A stretch of DNA of 9,633 nucleotides, taken from assembly GCA_964530555.1 (NCBI GenBank), contig CAZHBD010000034.1, positions 1-9,633 of the forward strand, written 5' to 3'. Source of the DNA: CAZHBD01 sp964530555. Lineage in GTDB: Bacteria; Patescibacteriota; Saccharimonadia; Saccharimonadales; AWTP1-31. This document shows positions 1 to 6,077 of this stretch, in pieces (within the stretch, counting starts at the first letter, position 1; the number at the start of each line of letters is the position of its first letter). Below the pieces are notes generated by a model that ran no database searches, was not told the origin of the DNA, and saw nothing but the letters and a program-made list of their open reading frames with translations. The position numbers were made by a program, and so were the translations under genes.

Positions 1-513
1 GGTTGGGTCATAGAGGGCTAGCTTCTCCAGCTCATGACTGAGACGCAACTGATCAATCCCTACACGCTGCACGAGCGTCCGCGCCGCACTTGGGCTAAGT
101 TTGGCACCAAGCTCCGCTGCCTGCTCGGTGAGCCAGTGTTCTAGTTGACGTTCATCGAGGTTCGAATACTCATGAAAATCGGTTTGTTTTTTAAGCGTTT
201 TATACAGTGCTGTTCGCTTGTCGAGTTTAGGTTCAAGAATCAACAGGTCTGTTTGATCATTGACAAGCTCTAGTAACTCAGCAATTTTTTCCGATAACAC
301 GGCGTTACTAGCCAAGTTGTTTAGAATAATAAGCTTACGATTGGCCAAGAATGGCAGCGACTGCAAGCTACTGGTAAGCTGGTCAAATGTTAGAACCTCT
401 CCGTTCAGGCGTTCTACTCCTAGGTCGCTATGGGCTGTAATAAAATCATCAACTATCTTGCGACTTTGAGCCTGCAGCAGAAACGCGTTGGTACCACTCA
501 AAACAGTTATCAT
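1..513 (-). CDS. holA: DNA polymerase III delta subunit, N-terminal 171 residues (3' end outside window)
   Basis: The delta subunit of the clamp loader opens the beta sliding clamp so it can be loaded on primed DNA. The reading frame opens with ATG at 513 and stays open to the window edge, giving 171 residues of a protein usually about 320-340 long. It begins MITVLSGTNAFLLQ, the usual position of the family's 'YLLYGDEPFL' segment. It continues with FLANRKLIIL (about residues 58-67), the family's 'F..RRLVVV' strand, and then LEPKLDKRTALYKTLKK, the conserved 'KLDKR..L.K.LKK' segment of the AAA+-like domain I. Near the edge, HELEKLALY matches the 'LANELEKLALY' helix that starts domain III. The start lies 10 bases after mutM. 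No Shine-Dalgarno is visible, but a perfect TATAAT overlaps the mutM stop codon just upstream. Identification is by recalled family motifs. Confidence 0.88.
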   Translation of the reverse strand, partial: MITVLSGTNAFLLQAQSRKIVDDFITAHSDLGVERLNGEVLTFDQLTSSLQSLPFLANRKLIILNNLASNAVLSEKIAELLELVNDQTDLLILEPKLDKRTALYKTLKKQTDFHEYSNLDERQLEHWLTEQAAELGAKLSPSAARTLVQRVGIDQLRLSHELEKLALYDPT

Positions 514-522
514 GTAGACGCT

Positions 523-528
523 ATTATA
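523..528 (-). promoter_or_regulatory. -10 element (TATAAT) for holA, near-leaderless
   Basis: A perfect TATAAT on the minus strand includes the TAA stop of mutM and ends 10 bases before the holA ATG. Transcription would be expected to start about 3 bases before the ATG, leaving no room for a ribosome binding site. No convincing -35 box is seen. Confidence 0.5.
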
Positions 529-1402
529 CGCTAGGACGCTGACAGTGTGGGCAAAGATGGGTGCCTCGACCCGCCACTCGCGTTTTTATTATTGTTGTCC
601 CGCAACGTGGGCAGGCTTGCCCTTCGCGGCGGAAGACGCGTGCAAAACCCATGTAGCTTCCCTTCTTGCCCTCAGCATTGACGTAGTTCTTGTCGGTTGA
701 ACCGCCCTTTTCGATACTGAGCCTGAGAACAGCCTGCATTTCAGTAAATAATGTGTTCAGTTTACGCACTGAGATATTTTTTACTAAGGTCGTCGGATGG
801 ATCTTGGCAGCCCACAGGCTTTCATCCGCATAAATATTGCCTACACCAGCAATGACTGATTGGTCGAGTAAGGCAGCCTTGACACAGGTATTGTTGCGTC
901 GCGCCAGACGCTGTCGAAAAGCACCGACTGTAAAATCTGCGGCCAGTGGCTCGGGTCCTAGACGCTGCATAAAGTCGATGTTTGGGACTTCGGCAGTAGG
1001 CACTAGCTTCACCCAACCGAACTTACGAAAATCATTAAAAAACAGCTTGCTGTCACCAAAATCGAGAACCACGCGTGTCGATTTATCAGGCAATTCGCCC
1101 ACAAGACTGTCGTTGGGGTGCCCCGCACCAAAACGCTGGCTGTCATCATTCATGCGAAACACTAATTGGCCAGTCATCTTAAGATGTATCACTAGGCTAT
1201 AGTCCGTACTGAGTCCGACCAGTAGCACCTTAGCGCGGCGCGCGACAGTGACCACCTTGCTCCCAATCAAGAACCGATCAACATCTTGCTGGGCGTTCGG
1301 AAACGACTTAGCATTATCAGCCCACACCCCAACGATGCGGCGCCCCAGAATCAGGCGCACTAGTCCTTGCCGAACTGTTTCTACCTCTGGCAACTCGGGC
1401 AT
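524..1402 (-). CDS. mutM: Formamidopyrimidine-DNA glycosylase / AP lyase (Fpg, MutM)
   Basis: This base-excision-repair enzyme removes 8-oxoguanine and ring-opened purines and then cleaves the abasic site by beta,delta-elimination. All key elements are present. The N-terminal MPELPEVE supplies the catalytic proline (Pro2) and glutamate (Glu3). Lys58 lies in RRAKVLL (equivalent to E. coli Lys57). The FNDFRKFGW strand is at about 122-130. The helix-two-turn-helix carries GVGNIYADESLW (about 186-197) with Asn189. The C-terminal zinc finger has Cys264, Cys267, Cys284 and Cys287, with DNA-contacting Arg279 between the pairs. At 292 residues it is slightly longer than the usual 270-275; the extra length is mostly a loop at about 84-107. 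It starts 20 bases after the ABC permease stop, has no Shine-Dalgarno, and has its own -10 box. Its neighbours polA and holA suit a repair and replication setting. Confidence 0.97.
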   Translation of the reverse strand: MPELPEVETVRQGLVRLILGRRIVGVWADNAKSFPNAQQDVDRFLIGSKVVTVARRAKVLLVGLSTDYSLVIHLKMTGQLVFRMNDDSQRFGAGHPNDSLVGELPDKSTRVVLDFGDSKLFFNDFRKFGWVKLVPTAEVPNIDFMQRLGPEPLAADFTVGAFRQRLARRNNTCVKAALLDQSVIAGVGNIYADESLWAAKIHPTTLVKNISVRKLNTLFTEMQAVLRLSIEKGGSTDKNYVNAEGKKGSYMGFARVFRREGQACPRCGTTIIKTRVAGRGTHLCPHCQRPSV

Positions 1403-1411
1403 AGTGGATCT

Positions 1412-1420
1412 ATTGTAGCA
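1412..1420 (-). promoter_or_regulatory. Extended -10 element (TGCTACAAT) for mutM
   Basis: The minus strand carries TGCTACAAT, an extended -10 (TGn plus TACAAT, 5 of 6 to consensus), in the 20-base gap after the ABC permease. Its last base is 10 bases before the mutM ATG, so the predicted 5' leader is about 3 bases. The same 9-mer occurs exactly before the ABC ATPase gene at 2936-2944. Confidence 0.5.
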
Positions 1421-1422
1421 GC

Positions 1423-2211
1423 TCAGAGATCGTTGCGAACAAACTGGCCCGACTTTTTGGCTGCTTTGACTTGTAAACTAAAAATATACATACAGATGCC
1501 CAGTAGAAGCAGATTCGCGAGAAACGCAAAGCCAATGGTACGGCCAGAATATGACTGATGCAAATAGACGGCTCTAAGCCACTCAAAGATGTAACTCACT
1601 GGTATGAGTCTCGACATGATCGCCAGACCGGCCGGCAGGGTCTTTATGGGGAAAAACACCGCGCATAATGGCTGAATCAAGAAAATCAGCCCCCAGGTAA
1701 TTGCCTGTACTCGGTTGCCATACTGAAAAACGAGGCCAATGAGCAGCAATCCAATCGCGGTAGCAAATATGATCATGTTGAGATAGGCGAACAGAATAGT
1801 ACCAATGCCTAATTCCAGCATATTGATACCAAACACCCACCTACTCACCACGAAAGCGCTAACTAGCATAGTAGCCGACTTGGCGGTTGCCGAAATAACG
1901 TGCGCCGTTAGGTATTCGCTCATCTTTAACGGTGCAATAAACATATTACTAAGGTTGTGAGCCCACATATTCCACAGCGTACTCACCGATGTACTGTACT
2001 GGTTGATACGCAGTGCTTCCCAAAACGTCACGGTGATGAGCAATGTTTGCACAGTCCGCCCATTGCTACCCCCACCTAGGAAACTGGCGATAAAGCCGAA
2101 AATAACAATTGACGCCAAGGTATACAGAAAAATATCAAAGATAATTTCCAGCGACCCACGTACCATGTAATACTCTTGCAGTAAAATAGCGTAAATATTT
2201 CGCCACTTCAT
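1423..2211 (-). CDS. ABC-2 type transporter permease
   Basis: This integral membrane subunit of an ABC exporter is 262 residues long, normal for ABC-2 permeases. A short cytoplasmic N-terminus is followed by about six hydrophobic segments, at roughly 25-45, 54-68, 108-126, 132-162, 168-188 and 226-246. The stretch from PLCAVFFPIKTLP (181-193) through IPVSYIFEWLRAV (203-215) is the typical ABC-2 pattern, seen in relatives as 'SG.FFP...LP.....PL.Y..E.LR'. The basic C-terminus is probably cytoplasmic. The ATG overlaps the ATPase stop codon (ATGA), and a strong AAGGAG lies 7 bases before the start inside the ATPase gene, so the two genes are probably translationally coupled. The cargo cannot be read from the sequence; relatives export polysaccharides, lipids, peptides or drugs. 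Confidence 0.88.
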   Translation of the reverse strand: MKWRNIYAILLQEYYMVRGSLEIIFDIFLYTLASIVIFGFIASFLGGGSNGRTVQTLLITVTFWEALRINQYSTSVSTLWNMWAHNLSNMFIAPLKMSEYLTAHVISATAKSATMLVSAFVVSRWVFGINMLELGIGTILFAYLNMIIFATAIGLLLIGLVFQYGNRVQAITWGLIFLIQPLCAVFFPIKTLPAGLAIMSRLIPVSYIFEWLRAVYLHQSYSGRTIGFAFLANLLLLGICMYIFSLQVKAAKKSGQFVRNDL

Positions 2212-2927
2212 CCTTCGTCTCCTTGGCGGGCAATATCTATAAACAATTTGTGCAGGCTTGGCAAATCAGCCGTTTTGGCTTCTTTCACAATCTGCCCTTT
2301 AGACATAAAGATAACTCGATCACACACGCGCTCAACCTCTTGCATATTGTGGCTCGTAAATAATAGCGACAGCTGGCGTTCAGCTTTCAGTCGTTCAATC
2401 ATACTGAGCACCTTATCGACAATGTCTGGGTCCAACGAGGCTGTTGGTTCGTCCATCAAAATCAGTTCTGGCTCGTTCAAAAAGCATTTTGCCAAATTGA
2501 CTCGTGTGCGCTGTCCAGCCGAGAGGCTATCATACCTCTGCTCAATAAGGTGACCGACACCAAAATATTCCAGCAACTCACGGATCTTGGCATCGGCGTG
2601 CTTGACGTTATACAGCGTGGCAAAAACTTTGAGATTCTGAACAACCGTATTGCGGTGTTGCAATGTGTTGTACGCAGAAAGGTAGTTGATACGCTGAAGC
2701 ACCTCGAGACGGTGCCGCGCAAAGTCTTTGCCAAAGTAGTTAATTGTTCCTGCACTTGGCGTCAGCAGGCCAAGCAACATCTGTATAGTGCTGCTTTTGC
2801 CGGCCCCATTTGGGCCCAACAGACCTAGAACTTCCCCTTTTTGTATAGCAAAGCTTATGTGATCTACCGCATTGAAGTCGCCATAATATTTAGCTAAACC
2901 ATCAATGCGTAGGACAACGTTGCTCAT
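2208..2927 (-). CDS. ABC transporter ATP-binding protein, partner of the ABC-2 permease
   Basis: This is the cytoplasmic ATPase of an exporter, 239 residues from ATG 2927. It has the Walker A GPNGAGKSS (38-46), an ABC signature in the form LSAGQ (135-139, usually LSGGQ), Walker B LILMDE ending in catalytic Glu160, the D-loop SLDPD, and the switch His193 in FTSHNM. The Q-loop is unusual: where most family members have 'YLPQ' this protein has YLSA (82-85). Such replacements are known in some ABC-2 ATPases. A GTG at 2945 overlapping the previous stop would add six residues. The ATG is preferred because homologues normally start just before the 'L.I..L.K.YG' strand, and because the GTG codon lies in and just before the extended -10 sequence. 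The gene overlaps the permease by four bases. Confidence 0.93.
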   Translation of the reverse strand: MSNVVLRIDGLAKYYGDFNAVDHISFAIQKGEVLGLLGPNGAGKSSTIQMLLGLLTPSAGTINYFGKDFARHRLEVLQRINYLSAYNTLQHRNTVVQNLKVFATLYNVKHADAKIRELLEYFGVGHLIEQRYDSLSAGQRTRVNLAKCFLNEPELILMDEPTASLDPDIVDKVLSMIERLKAERQLSLLFTSHNMQEVERVCDRVIFMSKGQIVKEAKTADLPSLHKLFIDIARQGDEG

Positions 2928-2935
2928 ATCTCTGT

Positions 2936-2944
2936 ATTGTAGCA
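2936..2944 (-). promoter_or_regulatory. Extended -10 element (TGCTACAAT) for the ABC ATPase gene
   Basis: TGCTACAAT on the minus strand sits in the 17 bases between the preceding orphan gene and the ATPase ATG, ending 9 bases before that ATG. It is identical to the element before mutM. No -35 box is clear. It predicts a leader of about 2 bases and independent expression of the transporter within the cluster. Confidence 0.5.
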
Positions 2945-3271
2945 CTACAGATCAGCCGGGATGGCGTGAATTGGGGCCGGCTGACAGTTCAGCAGCATGC
3001 TGGCAGCCTGCGCCTGAAGCCAGTGAAAATTGTTGCTTGGTACCAAAGGTTTGCGCTCAACAAATCCGTAGAGGGAGCCAAGGACTTCGCTGGCAATAGG
3101 TTCCATCAGTCGAACTCCTGCGCCAAAGTCCCATGACGTGTCGTACAGAATAAGGCCACTCATCCGGCGTATAACCTCTGGCCTAGAGGTTCGATCGTGA
3201 CTCACAATGTGATGAGCGGCTACCATTTCGGGCCGGGTCTCGAAAACAATGAACTCAGAATTACGAAGCAT
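2945..3271 (-). CDS. Hypothetical protein, 108 residues
   Basis: I do not recognise this protein. It is 108 residues long, has no signal peptide or membrane segment, and appears soluble and cytoplasmic. It is fairly rich in histidine (His20, His21, His25, His83, His102) and has a single cysteine (Cys96). The N-terminal half looks like an alpha/beta mixture, with strand-like EFIVFE (6-11) and GLILYDT (39-45); the C-terminal part has proline-rich ends. Coding is supported by tight packing: it starts 12 bases after glmS, has an AAGGA three bases before its ATG, and ends 17 bases before the ATPase ATG. It is probably co-transcribed with glmS, but position alone does not show whether it serves glmS, the transporter or neither. 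Confidence 0.65.
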   Translation of the reverse strand: MLRNSEFIVFETRPEMVAAHHIVSHDRTSRPEVIRRMSGLILYDTSWDFGAGVRLMEPIASEVLGSLYGFVERKPLVPSNNFHWLQAQAASMLLNCQPAPIHAIPADL

Positions 3272-3283
3272 GAATCCTTGAGC

Positions 3284-5095
3284 TTACTCAACCGTAACGC
3301 TTTTGGCAAGGTTTCGAGGCTGATCAATTGCACAATGTCGCGCTCGCGCAACATGATACGCAACAAGTTGTAGGGCGACGTTGAGGACTAACGGTGAGGT
3401 CCACGCCGAACTTGCTGGTACATAGAGCGCATCCTCATGCTGCCGCGCAAACGCGGCACTGTTTGTTACTACGAGCGTCTTACTGCCGCGTGCCTGGACT
3501 TCGGCCAGGTTGCTTAGTGACTTCTCGTATAATTCACCTTCGGCCAACAGAAAGACCGTTAGCAGTGAGTCATCAAGCAGCGCGTTGGCACCATGCTTCA
3601 TTTCACCAGCTGCATACGCCTCTGCATGGATATACGATATCTCTTTGAGTTTATGAGAACCTTCTAAAGCAATTGGATACAACGTATCTCTACCCAAATA
3701 GAAAGCACTCTGGTAATCTTTCCATTGCTCGGCTCGGCGAGCAATCAGCTCGTTCAGTTCCAGCGCTTGCTCAATCTCCTCTGGCAGTTTCTGCAGAGCC
3801 TGGATCAGTTCTTTGCGCTGTGCAAGGGCAATTTTCTTATGTGCGGTAAGCTGCAAGCCGACCAGCAGAGCCGCTACCACTTGCGTGGTAAAGGCCTTGG
3901 TGGAAGCCACAGAAATCTCTGGCCCAGCATGCAGATACACACCCCCGTCCACAGCACGGGCAATACTCGAGCCAACCACATTTACCAAGCCAAGCACCGG
4001 TACTGAACGCCTTTTGAGTTCGTCAATTGCCGCCAACGTGTCAGCAGTCTCGCCAGACTGCGAGATAGCCAAGCCAATGGTGCGTGCTGGCAAAGCTGCT
4101 TGGCGATAACGAAACTCACTGGCCACTTCGACGCTCACAGGGATATGCGCTAGCCGTTCGATAAGGTATTTGGCAAACAGCCCGGCATAATAGGCCGTCC
4201 CACAACCTACTATGACTAGTTGCTGCACATCGCGAAGCTGTCTAGAAGTTACATTTAGTCCACCGAGCACACTCGTGGTCTTATTCGTATTAAACCGCCC
4301 TCTTAGCACGGCTCGTACTGCCGCAGGCTGCTCGAGAATCTCTTTGATCAAAAAATGAGCGTGGCCTTGTTTTTGTAGCGAAGCTACATCCATAGCCAAG
4401 GGAACTGGTGGCACGGTTCGTCGCACGCCAGCACGTGTTTTTACAGTCACTGAGCCGGGGCCGCAAACTGCGATCTGATCGTCATCTAGATACATCACCT
4501 CGTTCACGTAGCCAGCAAGCGCACTGGCGTCGCTGGCAACGTAGGTCGCTTTATCACTAACGCCAATAACAATCGGGCTACTGCGTTTTGCGACGATAAG
4601 TTCCTCTGACCCTCGAGCAATAACCGCTAGACCGTAAGCACCCTCTACCTGTGACAACGCCAATCTGACTGCCTGCTCGAGCGAATGGGTGTAATGTTGG
4701 TCAATCAGCCACGCCAATACCTCACTATCGGTTTCGCTAGAAAATTGTACGCCACGTTTTTTGAGCGATGTACGGAGTGCTTCATAGTTCTCGATAATCC
4801 CGTTGTGCACGACCGCCACACGGCCTGCTACATGCGGGTGCGCATTAAGTACTGAGGGCTTGCCATGTGTTGCCCACCTGGTATGGCCAATGCCTACCGT
4901 GCCGGTTTTATGCTTGTGGAGAGTAGTTTTTTGTAGCTCAGCTACCTTGCCTTTTACCCGTGAGAGCTTCATCCCTTGCCCTTCGATTGTTGCAATACCT
5001 GCCGAGTCATAGCCACGGTATTCCATCCTTTGGAGACCAGTTACCAAGTAAGATTTGGCTGACGTTTCACCAATGTAGCCAACAATTCCGCACAT
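3284..5095 (-). CDS. glmS: Glutamine--fructose-6-phosphate aminotransferase (isomerizing)
   Basis: This cytoplasmic enzyme makes glucosamine-6-phosphate from fructose-6-phosphate and glutamine, the first step towards UDP-N-acetylglucosamine and peptidoglycan. The 603-residue length is normal. The N-terminal glutaminase domain has the nucleophile Cys2 (MCGIVGYIG), RWATHGKP (73-80), the oxyanion-hole HNG (97-99) and SETDSE (120-125). Two SIS sugar-isomerase domains follow. The first, at about 290-420, carries VGCGTAYYAG and ISQSGETADT. The second, at about 455-590, carries KEISYIHAEAY and EMKHG. The C-terminus NLAKSVTVE is the family's invariant tail with the catalytic lysine (Lys598). The gene has a strong AAAGGA 7 bases before the ATG and a good promoter upstream. 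The leader is only about 41 bases, too short for a glmS ribozyme. It heads the run glmS, orphan, ABC ATPase, permease, mutM, holA. Confidence 0.98.
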   Translation of the reverse strand: MCGIVGYIGETSAKSYLVTGLQRMEYRGYDSAGIATIEGQGMKLSRVKGKVAELQKTTLHKHKTGTVGIGHTRWATHGKPSVLNAHPHVAGRVAVVHNGIIENYEALRTSLKKRGVQFSSETDSEVLAWLIDQHYTHSLEQAVRLALSQVEGAYGLAVIARGSEELIVAKRSSPIVIGVSDKATYVASDASALAGYVNEVMYLDDDQIAVCGPGSVTVKTRAGVRRTVPPVPLAMDVASLQKQGHAHFLIKEILEQPAAVRAVLRGRFNTNKTTSVLGGLNVTSRQLRDVQQLVIVGCGTAYYAGLFAKYLIERLAHIPVSVEVASEFRYRQAALPARTIGLAISQSGETADTLAAIDELKRRSVPVLGLVNVVGSSIARAVDGGVYLHAGPEISVASTKAFTTQVVAALLVGLQLTAHKKIALAQRKELIQALQKLPEEIEQALELNELIARRAEQWKDYQSAFYLGRDTLYPIALEGSHKLKEISYIHAEAYAAGEMKHGANALLDDSLLTVFLLAEGELYEKSLSNLAEVQARGSKTLVVTNSAAFARQHEDALYVPASSAWTSPLVLNVALQLVAYHVARARHCAIDQPRNLAKSVTVE

Positions 5096-5097
5096 AT

Positions 5098-5136
5098 CAC
5101 GATCCTTTCTTCATTCCTATTACGCTAGTGATCGTG
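5098..5136 (-). promoter_or_regulatory. Possible hairpin over the glmS ribosome binding site
   Basis: In the glmS leader, CACGATC (5136-5130 on the minus strand) is the exact reverse complement of GATCGTG (5104-5098). This gives a 7-bp stem with a loop of about 25 bases. The downstream arm overlaps the last two bases of the AAAGGA Shine-Dalgarno (5108-5103) and covers the spacer before the ATG. The upstream arm begins where transcription is predicted to start. Folding could reduce ribosome access, but the loop is large and the stem short. Confidence 0.3.
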
Positions 5137-5142
5137 CGATGG

Positions 5143-5172
5143 ACTATACTGCCAATAGAAATATACTGTCAA
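5143..5172 (-). promoter_or_regulatory. glmS promoter (-35 TTGACA, -10 TATAGT)
   Basis: The minus strand shows a perfect -35 TTGACA (5172-5167), an 18-base spacer, and a -10 TATAGT (5148-5143, 5 of 6). The predicted start is near 5136, giving a leader of about 41 bases that contains the Shine-Dalgarno. This is the best sigma-70-type promoter in the window and would drive glmS and possibly the genes after it. Confidence 0.6.
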
Positions 5173-5187
5173 AACTTTTTAAAGTTT
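5172..5187. repeat. Perfect inverted repeat beside the glmS -35 box
   Basis: AAACTTT and AAAGTTT form a perfect 7+7 inverted repeat with a 2-base centre. It abuts the -35 box of the glmS promoter. As DNA it could be a protein-binding operator. Being AT-only apart from one GC pair per arm, it could also arise by chance in this AT-rich gap. Confidence 0.35.
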
Positions 5188-5209
5188 ATATCGTAATTTA
5201 CTTTTTTAA

Positions 5210-5221
5210 ATCACATGTGAT
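5210..5221. promoter_or_regulatory. 12-bp perfect palindrome between glmS and the DciA-like gene (candidate operator)
   Basis: ATCACATGTGAT is a perfect 12-bp palindrome. It lies where a -35 box of the plus-strand gene would fall (about 17 bases before its -10) and upstream of the glmS promoter. That is a suitable place for a dimeric regulator to act on both divergent genes. No regulator is encoded in the window. Confidence 0.4.
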
Positions 5222-5237
5222 ATATATGGTAATACTG

Positions 5238-5243
5238 TACAAT
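5238..5243 (+). promoter_or_regulatory. -10 element (TACAAT) for the DciA-like gene, leaderless
   Basis: TACAAT (5 of 6 to consensus), directly preceded by TG, ends 7 bases before the ATG at 5250. The predicted transcription start therefore falls on the start codon itself. No Shine-Dalgarno is present. The expected -35 position is occupied by the 12-bp palindrome. Confidence 0.45.
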
Positions 5244-5249
5244 GTATTC

Positions 5250-5489
5250 ATGACTGATGCTTTGGGTGATATCTTGGCCAAAAAGAACATGGCTGAGCCA
5301 CCAGAAATTCGAGCAGCTAAAACCTTTGTCCGCGACTTATTTCAGGCAGATTGCAGCGTAGCACTGCGGGGGAACGAGCTCATTGTCACCGTCCCTGGCG
5401 CTGCCCTTGCCGGAAGTCTCCGTATGCACGTAGCTGAATTGCAAGCAGCAATCGGTACTACCAAACGAATCGTTATACGAATTAGTTAA
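5250..5489 (+). CDS. Small DUF721/DciA-like protein, 79 residues
   Basis: DciA-type (DUF721) proteins load or recruit the replicative helicase DnaB in bacteria lacking DnaC/DnaI. Here an N-terminal helical part (MTDALGDILAKKNM, then about 18-32) is followed by a compact domain. That domain contains ALRGNELIVTVPGAALAGSLRMHV and ends in RIVIRIS, resembling the DUF721 pattern of 'V..G.L.V.V....LA..L......L......I..I.I'. The similarity is judged by eye and is moderate. An in-frame ATG at 5139 would add 37 residues from AT-rich, noncoding-looking sequence. The 5250 start is preferred because the coding style begins there and a -10 box sits 7 bases upstream. It is divergent from glmS and overlaps the 3' end of the HAD gene by eight bases. 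If not DciA, it remains a small orphan with a beta-rich C-terminal domain. Confidence 0.6.
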   Translation: MTDALGDILAKKNMAEPPEIRAAKTFVRDLFQADCSVALRGNELIVTVPGAALAGSLRMHVAELQAAIGTTKRIVIRIS

Positions 5490-6060
5490 CTGGCGCAAGA
5501 AGCTCGCCGAGCTTATGCAGGAATGTTGAAAAATCCGTATAGACAACGGATGACATACCAATTGCTTCGGCAGCACGACAGTATGCTTCAATATCATCCA
5601 CCATTACGGCCTCAGATGCAGCTATACCTAGCCGCTCGCAACACAACTGATATATTTGTGGGTCAGGTTTAGCAACCCCTACTTCAAAAGACATCAGCAT
5701 GGTATCAAAGAGCTGCTGTTCTGTTTTGGTCAGGATATTCTGCCTGATTCGATCACTGGCGACATTGCTGATCAAACCTATCTTATACGTCTTTTTTAAT
5801 CTAGCGATGTAATCCAGTAGTTGTTCATTTTTGGCAAAGTCGGTGCGCAAAAATACTTGTTCCAATTCTCCCCTTGAACGACCGGTAATATCTTGGAGCT
5901 GCTGTAAGAACTCATTGGTCTTGAGACGACCGACATTATAGCCATGCTCGAGAGCGTAGCGAGCTTTTTCGTGCTGCTCAGTCGTCAGAGTGGCCGAAAA
6001 TTCACGCCAACGATCAGTTGTCAGGACGCCAAAACAATCAAAGATAATCGCTCTGATCAT
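5482..6060 (-). CDS. HAD-superfamily hydrolase-like protein (subfamily IA type)
   Basis: This 192-residue protein is a Rossmann-like HAD enzyme, in most relatives a small-molecule phosphatase. Motif I is FDCFGVL with the nucleophile Asp8. A small alpha-helical cap follows at about 15-85. Motif II is LISN (Ser98), motif III is Lys131 in GVAKPDPQIY, and motif IV is MVDDIEAYCRAAEAIGM (Asp155, Asp156). The residue two after the nucleophile, normally the general acid/base Asp, is Phe10. This resembles the 'FD.FGVL/FDFGGVL' branch and haloacid dehalogenases ('FDAYGT'), so the activity is uncertain. The gene starts 17 bases after the membrane-protein gene with no Shine-Dalgarno, has a -10 box immediately upstream, and converges with the DciA-like gene. 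No substrate can be inferred. Confidence 0.88.
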   Translation of the reverse strand: MIRAIIFDCFGVLTTDRWREFSATLTTEQHEKARYALEHGYNVGRLKTNEFLQQLQDITGRSRGELEQVFLRTDFAKNEQLLDYIARLKKTYKIGLISNVASDRIRQNILTKTEQQLFDTMLMSFEVGVAKPDPQIYQLCCERLGIAASEAVMVDDIEAYCRAAEAIGMSSVVYTDFSTFLHKLGELLAPVN

Positions 6061-6066
6061 ACTTCA

Positions 6067-6072
6067 ACTATA
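6067..6072 (-). promoter_or_regulatory. -10 element (TATAGT) for the HAD gene, leaderless
   Basis: TATAGT (5 of 6), directly preceded by TG, lies in the 17-base gap and ends 7 bases before the ATG. A TTGGCA lies 19 bases further upstream, but that spacing is long for a -35. A transcript starting here would begin at or next to the start codon. Confidence 0.4.
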
Positions 6073-6077
6073 CAACT

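Noticed and set aside
837..1202. Open frame of 121 codons on the plus strand inside mutM
   Set aside because: It lies entirely antisense to a well-conserved mutM, has no recognisable protein pattern, and fits a shadow frame.
2928..2945. GTG start at 2945 for the ABC ATPase
   Set aside because: It would add six residues encoded by the -10 element itself. The ATG at 2927 matches where homologues begin.
5139..5249. In-frame N-terminal extension of the DciA-like gene from an ATG at 5139
   Set aside because: The added 37 residues come from AT-rich sequence overlapping the glmS promoter, the palindrome and the gene's own -10 box, and they do not look like the DUF721 family.
5096..5249. glmS ribozyme or riboswitch upstream of glmS
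   Set aside because: The predicted leader is about 41 bases, and the upstream gap is AT-rich with no ribozyme-like core. Only a short hairpin is possible.
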